Counted from the stretch's first letter, positions 1 to 14,265 are shown. The stretch: DNA of 64,000 nucleotides from Neotamlana nanhaiensis (GCF_000943555.1 NZ_JTDV01000001.1:186001-250000), one strand, 5' to 3'. Translations and numbers: made by a program. The notes: generated by a model not told the origin, from the sequence alone.

Positions 1-1094
1 TTACCAATATTGGCACAGGTTTCGGTGTGTGCCGTAGCGTTTGGTAATTGATACGGGCGCCCATAAGCTTGATGCGTTTTTTGAACAATTTTAGGGTCGT
101 AAACCGTTCCATCTGGCGATACACCGTCGTACAACGCGCCGCAACCACCTGTAATGTACATTTTGCGGTAAGCCACATCTTCCCAAATGGATTGCAAGTT
201 TTCCATGAGTTTCGCCTCGCCTGTTTCGGCATATAAATCGGCTATTCCTGCATACAGGTAGTTTGCGCGAACAGCGTGTCCCATAGCTTGAGTTTGCTCT
301 CTAAACGGAATGCGGTCTTGGTTATCGTCTGTTCCATCGTTTGTGGTTCCGCGAATATCAATCAGGTTATTGGCCAGTTCCAAATATCGTGGATCTTTTA
401 CAGTACGATACATTTCGACAATGCCCATATAATGCGACGGACAAATAGCATTTCTTGCTAATTCTGGCGATGCTTTTTTGTAGAAGTCGTATAGAAATTC
501 GGCTACGCCCTTGGCTACTTCTAAAAAGTTGGTTTTTCCTGTGGCACGGTAATGCACGCACGCCGACGTCATTAAATGTCCCATGTTATACTTCTCGAAA
601 CCTAATTGCTTTTTAAGCTCTTCTGGTCCTAAAGTTCCCCAACGTTCTTCAATTAAAACAGGTGTGTTGATGTAACCATCTTTACGTTGCACTTGGGCAA
701 ACATGGCTATGGCTTCATCTATTTGTCTATCCAATTCGGGGTTTTTGGTAACCGCATACGCCGATGCCATACCTTCCATGATTTTGTAAAAGTCGCCATC
801 ATGAAAAGACGGACCTGCATGTTTACCTTTTTCTAAACCTGCCGCAATTTTAAAATTTGCGTAAGCATGACTAACACTGTCGTTATGATACAACTCCCAC
901 ATGTATGGCAAGGTATTTTGGGTTTCTACATCAAACTGTTCTTTCCAGAAACCATCAGTCCAAACCACATCTTGTAAATCTAGACTTTTAAGTTTGGTAT
1001 GCGGACTGTTTGTGTTTGCGGTAAGTCCTTTATTTTGAGCTATGGCCAATAGGCCACAAAGACTAAAAACTGAAAGAAGGATTTTATTTTTCAT
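1..1094 (-). CDS. GH127-type beta-L-arabinofuranosidase (DUF1680), partial at left edge
   Basis: The minus-strand frame opens at the ATG at 1094 and stays open to base 1, so about 364 residues are visible and the 3' end is missing. It begins with a Sec signal peptide (MKNKILLSVFSLCGLLAIAQ), so the enzyme is exported. The all-alpha barrel hallmarks of DUF1680/GH127 are visible: FHDGDFYKIMEG, a YMGIVE segment, ITGGCGA, and HTETCANIG at the truncated end. In characterised GH127 enzymes, the Glu and Cys of the ExC motif bind zinc next to a catalytic Cys about 80 residues further on, which lies outside this window. The family removes beta-L-arabinofuranose; GH146 is a close alternative. It lies 68 bp after the PL1 gene on the same strand and is probably co-transcribed. 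Confidence 0.88.
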   Translation of the reverse strand, partial: MKNKILLSVFSLCGLLAIAQNKGLTANTNSPHTKLKSLDLQDVVWTDGFWKEQFDVETQNTLPYMWELYHNDSVSHAYANFKIAAGLEKGKHAGPSFHDGDFYKIMEGMASAYAVTKNPELDRQIDEAIAMFAQVQRKDGYINTPVLIEERWGTLGPEELKKQLGFEKYNMGHLMTSACVHYRATGKTNFLEVAKGVAEFLYDFYKKASPELARNAICPSHYMGIVEMYRTVKDPRYLELANNLIDIRGTTNDGTDDNQDRIPFREQTQAMGHAVRANYLYAGIADLYAETGEAKLMENLQSIWEDVAYRKMYITGGCGALYDGVSPDGTVYDPKIVQKTHQAYGRPYQLPNATAHTETCANIG

Positions 1095-1129
1095 TGGTCT
1101 TATTTGTTTGCGTTGAAAATTAAATCGAT

Positions 1130-1157
1130 GAGACCCTGAAACAAGTTCAGGGTGACA
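1130..1157. repeat. Palindromic intergenic repeat, type 1
   Basis: Inverted repeat CCCTGAA (1134-1140) and TTCAGGG (1146-1152) with a 5-base loop, bordered by GAGA and TGACA. It is between the PL1 stop and the GH127 start. The same hairpin, with changes, recurs at 14212-14253, 15427-15447 and 60477-60497. Confidence 0.75.
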
Positions 1158-1162
1158 TTCAA

Positions 1163-3616
1163 TTATTTTATAAAAAGATTTACTAGTCTTGTCATGTTGT
1201 CTCCATCGGCATCTTTTACCGATATTTTGAATGATGCAAAACCTGTTGATTTTGGATTAATTTTTATCTGATTGTTTTCTATAACTGCTGAAGTATTTTG
1301 TACTTCTGAAATGGTGTAAACAGGATTATTTTCAAAGCCTTTAAAAAACTCTGATACCATTAAACTTAAAGTTTCATCTGCTTGAATGACGTAATGTGGT
1401 TGTGCCAACCAGTTTAAATAATCTTCCAATTGAGTGAAGCCATCTTTGTCTTCATCTTTATTAGCATCTGAAAAATCACCAACTTCAGAATTGATATTAA
1501 AGCCTTTAGCTTCTTCCCACCAATTTGGCAATCCGTCATGATCGGTATCCCAATCTTCTGGTCTCGTTTCGCTAGTATATTCAGGAAAACCGCCAGCATC
1601 CAATTCGGTATCAATCATGCCTGGAAATCCTGTTTTACTTCCTTTGTTGGAATAAGTTCCTTTTAAGGTTTCATCAACAATACGTTTATCGTGATTATCT
1701 AATTTTGGTTGATTGGCTCCAATATCGGACAATACATCTTTATAAGCTGCAAAAGCAGATTGTGTGTTTACATACGATGGAAAAAACGGTTCATCAACAA
1801 AGGTTTCAAAATCTACGATGGCATGTTTACTTGTTTGGATAATACGTCCATCATCCTGTGAATTTTCATCAAAATATCCCGGCATCACATTACCATCAAA
1901 ATAATAACGTTGACTTCCCTTTCCAACGCCTTCATGTTGTACTTTTAAAGCGTAAAATACTTTTGAAGCCGCTCCTGGTTTATAATAATTATTAACAAAA
2001 TTCACCTCACTAGCGCCACCATCGGTAACACGTTTTCCCCAGTTATAAACTACATTGTTTCGAATATCTAGACGTCCGGCATAAAAACCATCGCCATTTA
2101 AACCACCGCCCATACTCCAATTACGTCCGTAGTTATGAGCCAATAAATTATGGTGAAAACTACCAATGTCGCCACCTATTGTGGCCGCGTAACCGTGCAT
2201 GGCATTGGTATATTTATCGTGCCCAGCCATATTTAAAGCTTCGGAAATTAGCGTGCGTTGCAAAGTAATGTGATTCGCCCCACGCGAACTAAACGATTCG
2301 TCAATGGTCCAACTAATTGAACAATGGTCTATTATGCTGAAATTTGCTCCGGTTAATCCCATACCGTCGAAAGTGGTTCCTGCACCAATTCTAACTCTTA
2401 TAAATCGCATGATGCCATCATCGCCTGTTAACCCAACAGGCGCACGAGTTATTGTGATACCATCTCCAGGCGCAGTTTGTCCTGCCACCGTAATATAAGG
2501 CTGACTAATAACCAACCTCGATTTTAACTCGATATTTCCTGAAACGTTAAACACCACCGTTCTTGGCCCGATATCTTTTGTCACAGCTTCACGGAAACTT
2601 CCTGGTCCGTCATCATTTAAATTAGTGACTTCAACCACTTTTCCGCCACGACCACCAATAGCCAAACGTCCGTAACCTTCAGCTCCTGGAAATGCCAATT
2701 GTGCTGGTTTGAACGACCAGACACTACCTTGTATGAGTTCGCCATTAGCATCTACAGCATCCACGCGCCAATAGTAGGTATTCATGCTGTACAAATCATC
2801 TACTTGAAACTCATTTTTGGTTTGCTTACCTTGATAAACTTCACTAGAATTAGTCGCATTTTTTACAGTTTCTTCATCAATTCCGAAATAAACATGATAA
2901 CCTTTCGTGCCTTCTGGCGATTCCCATTTTAAATTCAAATGGTCTTCAACAATCACATGTTCATCGGCATTTTCTGGGAATGGTGAATGTGCTTGCTTTT
3001 TTAAATCGGGTGTATCGATTTCAAATCCGTTAATGACAAATTCTGAAATATCAAATCCTGATTCTCCTTCAAATCTGATTGTTACAGGTTTATTATCTAC
3101 AACTTCTAAGTTTAAATAATTTGTAGCCGCATCAATTTTTGCAAATGCACGGTTACTCTGGCTTAATGTTTCAACCAATTTATCATCAATAAAAATTTTA
3201 ATTGGTGTAACCGTTCTTCCTCTTAAATTACTAAAGGTATTATGATAGGTTAACAAGGTGTGTTTCCCTGGTTTCAACCCTGAGATAGTCAGTTCCAAAG
3301 GGCTTTCGCTTACTATACCATCGCTTACTAATTGTGCATAATGTGGTGCGCTCATCCCTATTTTCACCCAATTGGACTTAAAGTTTCCTTTAAGTTGAAT
3401 TTTTAAATCGTTAAAAGTGTTTTCTGATTGCTCCGCTTCATTAATTACCCATGATTTATAAAATGGATCGTTAACTTCTGAAACACGTCGACCTGAAAAA
3501 TCAAAATCGACTTTTAGTGTCTGTTTTTCAGTCGAAACATTCGATTGACATTGTATGTTTATGATAGTTATTACGGATAATAATATCCCAATTAATATCT
3601 GTTTTTTAATTCTCAT
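1163..3616 (-). CDS. PL1-family pectate lyase, multidomain lipoprotein
   Basis: Protein of 817 aa. A hydrophobic leader ends in a lipobox-like INIQC, so a surface or periplasmic lipoprotein is likely. Domains in order: a malectin/CBM-like beta domain (about 30-200), a fibronectin III-like domain (about 205-305), and a right-handed beta-helix of the PL1 type (about 306-690). The helix opens with FPGAEGYGR and includes NLNDDGPGSFREAV and IDHCSISWTIDE, typical of PL1. Then come Asp-rich Ca-binding segments (DTDHDGLPNWWEE, DANKDEDKDGF) and a C-terminal Ig-like domain. PL1 enzymes cleave alpha-1,4-galacturonan by beta-elimination, which supports a pectic substrate. The start codon overlaps the stop region of the upstream DUF5703 gene by 11 bp, so the two are coupled. 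There is no T9SS tail. Confidence 0.85.
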   Translation of the reverse strand: MRIKKQILIGILLSVITIINIQCQSNVSTEKQTLKVDFDFSGRRVSEVNDPFYKSWVINEAEQSENTFNDLKIQLKGNFKSNWVKIGMSAPHYAQLVSDGIVSESPLELTISGLKPGKHTLLTYHNTFSNLRGRTVTPIKIFIDDKLVETLSQSNRAFAKIDAATNYLNLEVVDNKPVTIRFEGESGFDISEFVINGFEIDTPDLKKQAHSPFPENADEHVIVEDHLNLKWESPEGTKGYHVYFGIDEETVKNATNSSEVYQGKQTKNEFQVDDLYSMNTYYWRVDAVDANGELIQGSVWSFKPAQLAFPGAEGYGRLAIGGRGGKVVEVTNLNDDGPGSFREAVTKDIGPRTVVFNVSGNIELKSRLVISQPYITVAGQTAPGDGITITRAPVGLTGDDGIMRFIRVRIGAGTTFDGMGLTGANFSIIDHCSISWTIDESFSSRGANHITLQRTLISEALNMAGHDKYTNAMHGYAATIGGDIGSFHHNLLAHNYGRNWSMGGGLNGDGFYAGRLDIRNNVVYNWGKRVTDGGASEVNFVNNYYKPGAASKVFYALKVQHEGVGKGSQRYYFDGNVMPGYFDENSQDDGRIIQTSKHAIVDFETFVDEPFFPSYVNTQSAFAAYKDVLSDIGANQPKLDNHDKRIVDETLKGTYSNKGSKTGFPGMIDTELDAGGFPEYTSETRPEDWDTDHDGLPNWWEEAKGFNINSEVGDFSDANKDEDKDGFTQLEDYLNWLAQPHYVIQADETLSLMVSEFFKGFENNPVYTISEVQNTSAVIENNQIKINPKSTGFASFKISVKDADGDNMTRLVNLFIK

Positions 3617-5942
3617 TTAGGTTTAGATTTAATTTTTCGGTTGACGAATAATTTATAAGATTGATGATGTCTTTTTCGCGTTCTTTTGGTAAAACTGCGA
3701 GTTGTTTTACTTGGCCGTTTTCCAATTTCACTTCAACAGTGGTGTTATTCTTAGCATGTAATTTAAAATGTACATCCCAATGTTTTGGCCATGCGGGAAA
3801 CAACAATAATTTCCCATCAACCTCTTGCAACAACATCTCTTGCATGCCTATCATTCCAGAACCGCCCCAATTATGGTCGGGAACCCAATCGAATCCCGGT
3901 CCCCAAAATGCAGGAAAACGTCTTTCGGAATTTGCCATTTTTAATAAGGTATATTTTGCTGCTTCATCGGTCAATCCTAATCTGGCTGCCATGATATTGT
4001 CTTGTTTCCAACCCACATGACTTCGGAATTTCAGCAAGTCTTCATCTAGAAAATAAGTGTTTTGAGCCACCTGCAAATCGGGTTTACCCAAACCGAATAA
4101 TTTCCACGGATACACAGGATACAACTGAGCGGCTTCCGTATTATTGATGCGTTCCCAAGATTTGGCAGGCGATAATACTTTTTGATTGTTGATTTCTCTG
4201 AAGTTTAATGGCGGAATGCGTTTTTGAAACCCTTTTAAATAGTCTACTTCTTCTGTAGTCAAATCATTTGACGATACTTGCAATAATTTTTCGCTAATTA
4301 CTTTTAAAGCAGAAATGGTGCTGTTGGCATTGTAAGCCATTTTGTAAGTCTCTACCGCCGAACCTGGATATAAAACCAAATGCCCATTGGCATCCAAAGC
4401 TTTTCTACCGCGTTTTTTTGCTAAATATTGATAATGTTCGTCAAAAAAACGCAAACAACTCAATATAAAAGCGTTGTACTTTTTCACATCAACATGGACA
4501 TATTCCCGTTGTTCCAACATCATTTTACAAAACTCAAAAACAGTGTCCCACTGGTATTCCAACCATGCGTTGTACTGCATGCCGGGGTCGTAATCTTTAG
4601 GGCGTTTCCAACTATATTCTGCAGGATTGGGTAAACCGAAGTTTTCCAATTGTTCTGTAAAAACTGCACCGTTATGATTCCAATACACTTGACTACGCAA
4701 CTCCGCATTTTTTTGAAGCGTTAAGTAATAATCCAATTGAGATGGCAACATATCAAAATCACCACTTTTAAACATTGGAAAATAGACCAAACGTTGATTT
4801 TGTTGTGTCATCGTTCCGCCTCCCCAATTTCTGAAATCAGGCGTGAATTTATGGTCTTCTTTGGTGTACACCGGATCGACTGTAAACAAACCACCATTGA
4901 ATTTGGTTGGATATTTGCCATAGGCATTTGCACCTAACATATAACGAAACAATTGATAATTTTGCCCAATTTGATTCACTGAATCGTTTTCAGCATTGGT
5001 ATAAATAAAACTTCTTTTCCAATAGTTATTCCACCACGCTTTTGTGTTTTTTTCTTGGGGTTTATAGGATGCTGTCAAATTTTTTAGTTCCTTTTTCCAA
5101 ACGTCAATATTTTCATTTTGAACGGTATGTAAATACACGTTTACTTGATGTGTTTTACTCGTTTTTTTACTCTTTAAACTAAAACCTTTGAAATCGGTGT
5201 CTTGATATATCCCATTATAAGTTCCTGCCGAAATCATGTTTTTTCCTCGCATCACGCCTCCAAAAGTGAGGTGTTTTAATGGATTCATCATTTGGTCTTT
5301 TACCGATTCCATTTGTTGTTGCTTTACCACAACATCAAACACCGTATTTTCACGATTTTTATGATAAAACTGAACTGTATTGTCTGTTAAATTTACAGAA
5401 TCTTGATAAGTAATAATATCACCTTGTGGAGCCCATTTGTAAGAATTAGCATTGTTAGCTCGTCCTTCTACTTTTCGGTTTTTATATCGCCAGCTTTCGT
5501 AAGATGCTTTTAGTTCTAAAGCCTGTTTACTTTTTACATCGATATGAATAACTGGACTAAACACATCCACCCATAATTTCACTTTGGTATCATTTTGCGA
5601 TACTAAAATATAACCATCCTCCAAATGCAATTCTTGACTAAACCCTTGATTATCTTGAAACGGATTAGGCGTTAGTTCCACTTTTATCCTACCTAATTTC
5701 AACAAAGTATTATGTTCATCAAAAGTGCCGCTTTTTGAAATATACGCATACAATTTTCCATCTTCCACCCATACATTACAACCAATATCACCACCACCCA
5801 AAGGCATCGACTCTGAAGCATTCTTACTTTGTGTCGTCCAAATTTGATTGTAGTTTTTGAGCGTAGGGATTTGAGCGTTTACTGAAAACATAATCAGTAA
5901 AACAAAACTTAAGAAAGTGTATTTTTGAAGTGTTTTTGTCAC
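3606..5942 (-). CDS. DUF5703-domain protein, putative alpha/alpha-barrel glycoside hydrolase
   Basis: Protein of 778 aa with a signal peptide (to about residue 23, ending VNAQ). The N-terminal part contains the DUF5703 pattern: YNQIWTTQSKNASESMPLGGGDIG followed within the same domain by LLKLGRIKVEL. This is a beta-sandwich like that found ahead of six-hairpin barrels in GH95-type enzymes. The rest (about 290-700) has helical-barrel features, including NWGGGTMTQQNQRLVYFP, YNAWLEYQWDTVFEF and GPGFDWVPDHNWGGSGMIG. The exact linkage cleaved is unknown to me. The position inside the cluster, coupled to PL1 by overlap and following an esterase, suggests it removes a side-chain sugar from the same glycan. 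Confidence 0.72.
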   Translation of the reverse strand: MTKTLQKYTFLSFVLLIMFSVNAQIPTLKNYNQIWTTQSKNASESMPLGGGDIGCNVWVEDGKLYAYISKSGTFDEHNTLLKLGRIKVELTPNPFQDNQGFSQELHLEDGYILVSQNDTKVKLWVDVFSPVIHIDVKSKQALELKASYESWRYKNRKVEGRANNANSYKWAPQGDIITYQDSVNLTDNTVQFYHKNRENTVFDVVVKQQQMESVKDQMMNPLKHLTFGGVMRGKNMISAGTYNGIYQDTDFKGFSLKSKKTSKTHQVNVYLHTVQNENIDVWKKELKNLTASYKPQEKNTKAWWNNYWKRSFIYTNAENDSVNQIGQNYQLFRYMLGANAYGKYPTKFNGGLFTVDPVYTKEDHKFTPDFRNWGGGTMTQQNQRLVYFPMFKSGDFDMLPSQLDYYLTLQKNAELRSQVYWNHNGAVFTEQLENFGLPNPAEYSWKRPKDYDPGMQYNAWLEYQWDTVFEFCKMMLEQREYVHVDVKKYNAFILSCLRFFDEHYQYLAKKRGRKALDANGHLVLYPGSAVETYKMAYNANSTISALKVISEKLLQVSSNDLTTEEVDYLKGFQKRIPPLNFREINNQKVLSPAKSWERINNTEAAQLYPVYPWKLFGLGKPDLQVAQNTYFLDEDLLKFRSHVGWKQDNIMAARLGLTDEAAKYTLLKMANSERRFPAFWGPGFDWVPDHNWGGSGMIGMQEMLLQEVDGKLLLFPAWPKHWDVHFKLHAKNNTTVEVKLENGQVKQLAVLPKEREKDIINLINYSSTEKLNLNLNEN

Positions 5943-5977
5943 TAATTCTAATCTTTAATTTTTGAAACTAAAAGTTC

Positions 5978-6025
5978 TCGACTCCGCTCGAACTGACAAC
6001 AACGTGTCACACTGAGCGGAGTCGA
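5978..6025. repeat. Palindromic intergenic repeat, type 2
   Basis: Perfect 12-bp inverted repeat TCGACTCCGCTC (5978-5989) and GAGCGGAGTCGA (6014-6025). It fills the spacer between the esterase stop and the DUF5703 start. A related sequence (CACTTCGACTTCGCTCAGTGACA) appears inside the type 1 repeat at 14212-14253. Confidence 0.75.
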
Positions 6026-6031
6026 AGTGTC

Positions 6032-7462
6032 CTACCAATCATCCGTTCTAAAAGACGACATTGGCAAACCGCCTGTGCTAAACAACTCTGCTTTCGCATA
6101 ATTTTTAAATAAGTAACGAACTGCCACGGGCTCAGCTACTTTTGGAGTCGATAATTTTACTGATTTTGTTCTAACAATTACTTGGGCTGGATAAAAGACT
6201 TTATCTTTTCCTGCGATTTCAAATCCTTTTACATCTTTCCAAAAGGAAGTTATACCATTAGGTATGTTATTAAATGCTACAATAACTGTACTTCCTAAAA
6301 TTTCCATAGACCTAAAGGTTGGACTTTCATATTCAAAACCATCGATACCATATGTTTTGGCCAGTGCCAAATAAGCTAAACGATTACCTCCTTTTTCTTT
6401 ATCCATAGGGTGAATACTAATTTCTTCTCCTACATCCATTAAAACCGCCATCCCAGAGTTTGGTATTTCTGTAGAAGCTTTTAACTGTGCCTCTCTTAAA
6501 TAAGCCGAATTGCAATTTGGTTTATACTCGTTTGGGTGAAAACGTGAATAATCGAACGGGGCAATTTGAGCAAAGTAAAACGGAAAATCACCTTGATTCC
6601 ATAATGCTCGCCACGAAGTCACCATTTTTTTGAATAAATCTTTATACTGAAACGGACGTTCGTAATTCGATTCCCCTTGGTACCAAATCGCACCTTTGAT
6701 TCCGTAACCAATGATAGGCGATAACATACCGTTGAATAAGGTTGTCGGCACTCGGTTTGGATTGCTTTTTAAATCGGCTTCTGTTTTTGGTAATTCCAAA
6801 GCCAAATCAAAATCTTTCAACATTTCTTCATTCATCCAAGCTTCCACATTAGAACCGCCATACGAAACGTGAATTAAACCTACAGGCACTTGCAAAACCT
6901 CTTGCAATAACGAACCGAAATACCAAGCCGTCGCACTAAAATTCCCAGTCGTTTTTGACGATGCTACTTCCCATTGTCCTTCAAAATCGGTTTTCGGCTC
7001 TAAGACCGTTGCTCTAGGAACAGTGATGAAATGAATGTTTTTATTTTGTGAACGCACTATCGCTTCGTTACCTCCTTTTACGGGTTGACCAGGAAAGCCC
7101 TTTAAAGGCATTTCCATATTGGACTGACCAGAACACAACCAAACTTCACCTATCAATACATTATTTATTGTTTTTGTTTGACTTCCGTTGGAAATGGTTA
7201 TCGTGAATGGCCCGCCAGCTTTGGGGGTTTGGATGTTGGTTTTCCACTGTCCTTGTTTATCGGTTTTTACCTCGTAACTTTTAGCATCCCATGATGTAGA
7301 AATAGTGATGGTTTCATTTTTTTCTGCCCATCCCCAAATAGGCGTTTCCATGTTTTGTTGCAACAACATATTGTCGCTAAACAAAGCTGGTAATTTAATT
7401 TCAGCATGTAGGCTCAATATACTAAAAGCACATACTATAACTAATGCTATTCTATTTTTCAT
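6032..7462 (-). CDS. Sialate O-acetylesterase-type carbohydrate esterase (SASA family)
   Basis: Protein of 476 aa with a signal peptide ending at about LHAE. SGNH-fold family hallmarks are present: the block I nucleophile in WLCSGQSNMEM, SYGGSNVEAWM, WYQGESN, and the His block EISIHPMDKEKGGNRLA. The family removes O-acetyl groups from sugars; in pectin clusters it is usually presumed to deacetylate galacturonan or rhamnogalacturonan rather than sialic acid. Its start overlaps the end of the GH106 gene by 11 bp. A second, broken member of the family is at 55541-57478 and can be compared with it directly. Confidence 0.85.
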   Translation of the reverse strand: MKNRIALVIVCAFSILSLHAEIKLPALFSDNMLLQQNMETPIWGWAEKNETITISTSWDAKSYEVKTDKQGQWKTNIQTPKAGGPFTITISNGSQTKTINNVLIGEVWLCSGQSNMEMPLKGFPGQPVKGGNEAIVRSQNKNIHFITVPRATVLEPKTDFEGQWEVASSKTTGNFSATAWYFGSLLQEVLQVPVGLIHVSYGGSNVEAWMNEEMLKDFDLALELPKTEADLKSNPNRVPTTLFNGMLSPIIGYGIKGAIWYQGESNYERPFQYKDLFKKMVTSWRALWNQGDFPFYFAQIAPFDYSRFHPNEYKPNCNSAYLREAQLKASTEIPNSGMAVLMDVGEEISIHPMDKEKGGNRLAYLALAKTYGIDGFEYESPTFRSMEILGSTVIVAFNNIPNGITSFWKDVKGFEIAGKDKVFYPAQVIVRTKSVKLSTPKVAEPVAVRYLFKNYAKAELFSTGGLPMSSFRTDDW

Positions 7463-10400
7463 TCGTCTTCTTTTTAATTTGAATACTTCCTAAAATTCCA
7501 GATTTCACCATCATACTATCGTCTAGTCTAAACGGAGCGGTTGTCCAAGTCAATCGTTGGTCTTTTGGTAATTTTTCATCACCTATCAAGCGATTTGCCC
7601 AAGTGTTTGTGACTTTTATTTCGATGGTATTCTCTCCTTGTTTTATCGCTTCGGAAATGTTTACACGGTACGGATATGTCCAAACCACACCACAGTTTTT
7701 TCCGTTTACCATCACTTCTGCGATGCAATTCACTTCCTCAAAATCGAGGTATAAATTGTTGGTTTTATCTGAATTCCATTCTATTATTTTGAAATAACTC
7801 GCTGTTCCAGAATAGTATTTTATACTATCATTTTCTGAAGTCGTCCAATCAAAAAGCGTATTGATTTCTATTGCTTTTGAAGCTCCATGAAATTCAGGGT
7901 CAAACTGAAGTATCCAATTTTCATCCAATACTTTTTCAGTTTTATAAGATGTCCAATTCGGTTTACCTTCTGAAACTGTTTTATTAATTTCATCTTTAAA
8001 AATGATGAAATAAGCCTCTTTTTGTAAAAACTGTAAAGGAATAATGGTTCGTCCGTTTTCTATTTTCCAATTTTCTAAAATCGTAGTTTCATTGGAAACC
8101 GGGTGATATAATACAGGTTGTTTTCCTTCAATTCTAAACGATATTTCCAATGTTCGTTTCTCCTCTTTTTGATTGGATAAAAAGTAAATACTTTCAACGG
8201 CAGATTCGCGTTGAGTCCAAGCTATATCTTTATCAACTAACACATTTGGCTCAAAACCTAAGTCTGAAAAATCTGCTCCTAAATAAGGCAATTGAATCAC
8301 TTTTCCTTTACCTAACGTCCATTGCTTTTGATTTGTTTCTGACCATAATTCATCAACCAATTGTTGCCATTTTTGTTTATCTGTTTTTAAATTGGCCATA
8401 TCGGTTGGTTTTTCACCCACAAAAATGGTAGCACCAGTTTTTACCAAATCCAGCATTTTTTCGGCCACTTCCAAGGATAGAATATTGGTTGGCATCATTT
8501 TTCTAGCATCTGGAAATACTAAGAAATTATAGGTCAATGCATTTTCAAACACCACTTTTCCGTCTTTTACTTCGGCATTCAATAGCACATCGCTGTTAAA
8601 CGAATCGTATTTGTAACCATTTAAAGCGTTTACCCATTGTGATAAATCTGTGCTGTTTTTAGTGTATTTTACTTCCTTTGGCATTCTTGCCGATGTTTGC
8701 CCTTCATTCGCTAATCGAACTTTTTCTGAAGCGACACGCTCTGCTCCAAAAACATTGGGCATAAACGGTACTAATCGATCTGGCAACACCGAACGCGATG
8801 GAATTTCTTCACCTGTAAATACTGCAAAATCAATCACTGGTTTTCCTTTTTGTAATTGAAACTGAACGTTTTTACAATACTCAAAAAATGCACTTCCAGG
8901 TTTCCACCACGTTTGGTCGCGTTGAAAAAACGTTCCAATCGGGTCTAAGGTCATTCCAGGTTTTCTATCTAACCACGGATTGTGCATAAACACATGATAG
9001 AAAAAGCGATTAATCCCCAAGGCATAATTCCTGTCTGCCATGGTTTTTAAATTCCCTGGATGTTCGTCCCAATCCATTCGCAATTGTGTAAATGCTTCGG
9101 CTTGAATAATATCACGACCGTAAATATGTCCGCCATTAATGGCATCTAGCATATCATTTGGTTTGTCGTGCGTAGGACTTCTAAACCAAAATTCACCACT
9201 CGGATAATCCACATATTTAAAATGCAACAAACCATCGCTCGTCATGGTTGGAGCAACATTTTCGGTACTGAATTTCACGCCTGTTTTTACGGCTTCTTCT
9301 TTTAAAGTCCCAAAGAAATTTTCAGCGGTTAATTCGGTGATGGTTTTACGAACATCGTATAAAATTTGTTCTGATTTTTCAGCAGAATCTAACGGAATTC
9401 CAGCCATTACTGATAGGTACTCCACAATATCGTAACCACGTTTTGCTTTAAAAGCTTCACGAAAAACGGGTGACCAATTTTGACTTCCACATTCCCAACT
9501 GTCCATGTGTAAAATCTCCACTACTTTACTCGCCAAATCTTCTCCTGCCACACGTCGCATTTCACCGTACCAATGGTCTAACTGAAAACGTACCGCATCT
9601 GCATTAAATTTATCAACTTCCAAACCACGACCGCCACCTGCCGTAGCATTTTCGTGACCTGTAGAGGTATGACCGAAACGCATTATTCGCCAATTACCTT
9701 GGGGAGCTTCCCAATTTAAAACACCATTTTCATCAACAAATTGAGAAATATTTATTATTTGTTCAGTATTTACACAATCCAAGTTTGAAATTTGTTCTGC
9801 ATTATTTCTTGAACTGATTCTCCAAACCGCACCTGATTTCCCTTGGTAATTATCGATTAAAGGCTCTTCGGAAAGGATGATTTTAGTAACTTTTAAATAA
9901 GAATTCCATTTCGCCATATCCAAATCCTCAGCTCCAGGTTCTGAACCTTCAGGATTGTAAATAAATCTGAAATATTTTGCTTTCGCAGAAAGGCTGTGCG
10001 TGTAAAAAACATCGGTATCTTGCCAACCCGAACGCGGGGTTTCTAATCGCCCTAAACTTTTAAATTTTTTACCATCATCACTCACTTCAATTAACAATCG
10101 ATGGGCTTGATAATTATTACCTTTTGTTTCAATTTGAATTGATTTACAATCAAAAGCTTCATTAAACTCATATTGAATATAACCCACTTCTCGCATTCTG
10201 AATTGGGTGTTTTCTGTAGAATCATCCGTTAGAAAATCAGCGTTTTCTAGGTTTGAAGTAGTCACTTTTGGTTGCACTTCTACTGAAGTTTTAAACGCTT
10301 TTTCGACAGGCATTGCAAAAGTTGCGATGTCCTTATAATAATCTTTATAATGCTTTGGAATAGGTAATTTTAAGTTTTTTAAAGCAGAAGCATTCACTAC

Positions 10401-10831
10401 CGTATCTGCCCAAACTACCTTTTGCATGGACATTTCTGGAGTAATCCATGGCCCACCAGCTACCGCAAAACCATCAGCAGGATGAAAGGCTATTTTTACA
10501 CCCAATCGGTCGGCTTCCTGCAATGCCCAACGCACCAAATTCCAAAATTCTTTGCTCAGCTGAATCACGGGTGGACTCATTAAAGGTTCTTCTCCCGGTC
10601 CTTTTATGGTCATTAAATACGCACCACGAATGCCGGCTTGTTTCATCGCTTCCAAATCGGCAGTAATCCCTTCTTTAGAATAAGCACTTTTCATCCAATA
10701 CCAATACACCCAAGGCTTTGCTGAATCTTCGGTCGGTTGGAAAAAAGTTGTTGAATTTTGCGATTTTTCTTTACATGATAAAACTGCAAAAAACATCAAA
10801 AGAATAGCGATATTTTTGAACTTAAAACGCA

Positions 10832-10832
<1 letters not shown>
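7452..10832 (-). CDS. GH106 alpha-L-rhamnosidase, lipoprotein
   Basis: Protein of 1126 aa, the usual size for GH106. The leader ends in a lipobox (AVLSC at about 16-20), so it is membrane anchored. The N-terminal catalytic barrel begins with PWVYWYWM and EAMKQAGIRGAYLM and contains HMDSWECGSQNWSP and IIQAEAFTQLRMDWDEHPG; the Glu residues in these two motifs are the likely catalytic pair by analogy with characterised GH106 enzymes. Beta-sandwich domains follow, ending with a galactose-binding-type module (EVMVNGKNCGVVWTYPYRVNI). It removes terminal alpha-L-rhamnose, which fits the mutarotase domain and GH78 elsewhere in the cluster. The gene abuts the LacZ-type GH2 gene (sharing base 10832) and overlaps the esterase. 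Confidence 0.9.
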
Positions 10833-14125
<3,293 letters not shown>

Positions 14126-14142
14126 TTAAAATATTCAGTTGT

Positions 14143-14259
14143 TGTCATGCCATCCTGATAGTTATCGGGATTGTTTCAATAGCTTTTAATTTATGACCTA
14201 ATCTGATGAGACCCTGAAATAACACTTCGACTTCGCTCAGTGACAATTCAGGGTAACAA
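14143..14259. repeat. Composite palindromic repeat with a nested element
   Basis: This spacer holds an outer type 1 hairpin, CCCTGAA (14212-14218) and TTCAGGG (14247-14253). Its loop contains a sequence closely related to the type 2 repeat (CACTTCGACTTCGCTCAGTGACA) instead of the usual 5 bases. A further hairpin-like piece (ATCCTGATAGTTATCGGGAT) lies at about 14152-14171. The arrangement looks like one element inserted inside another. Confidence 0.65.
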
Positions 14260-14265
14260 TCTTCA

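Noticed and set aside
2304-3119. Plus-strand small reading frames opposite the PL1 gene
   Set aside because: They lie antisense to a well-supported gene, lack recognisable motifs and have no promoter or ribosome-site support. The same holds for the other small antisense frames in the window.
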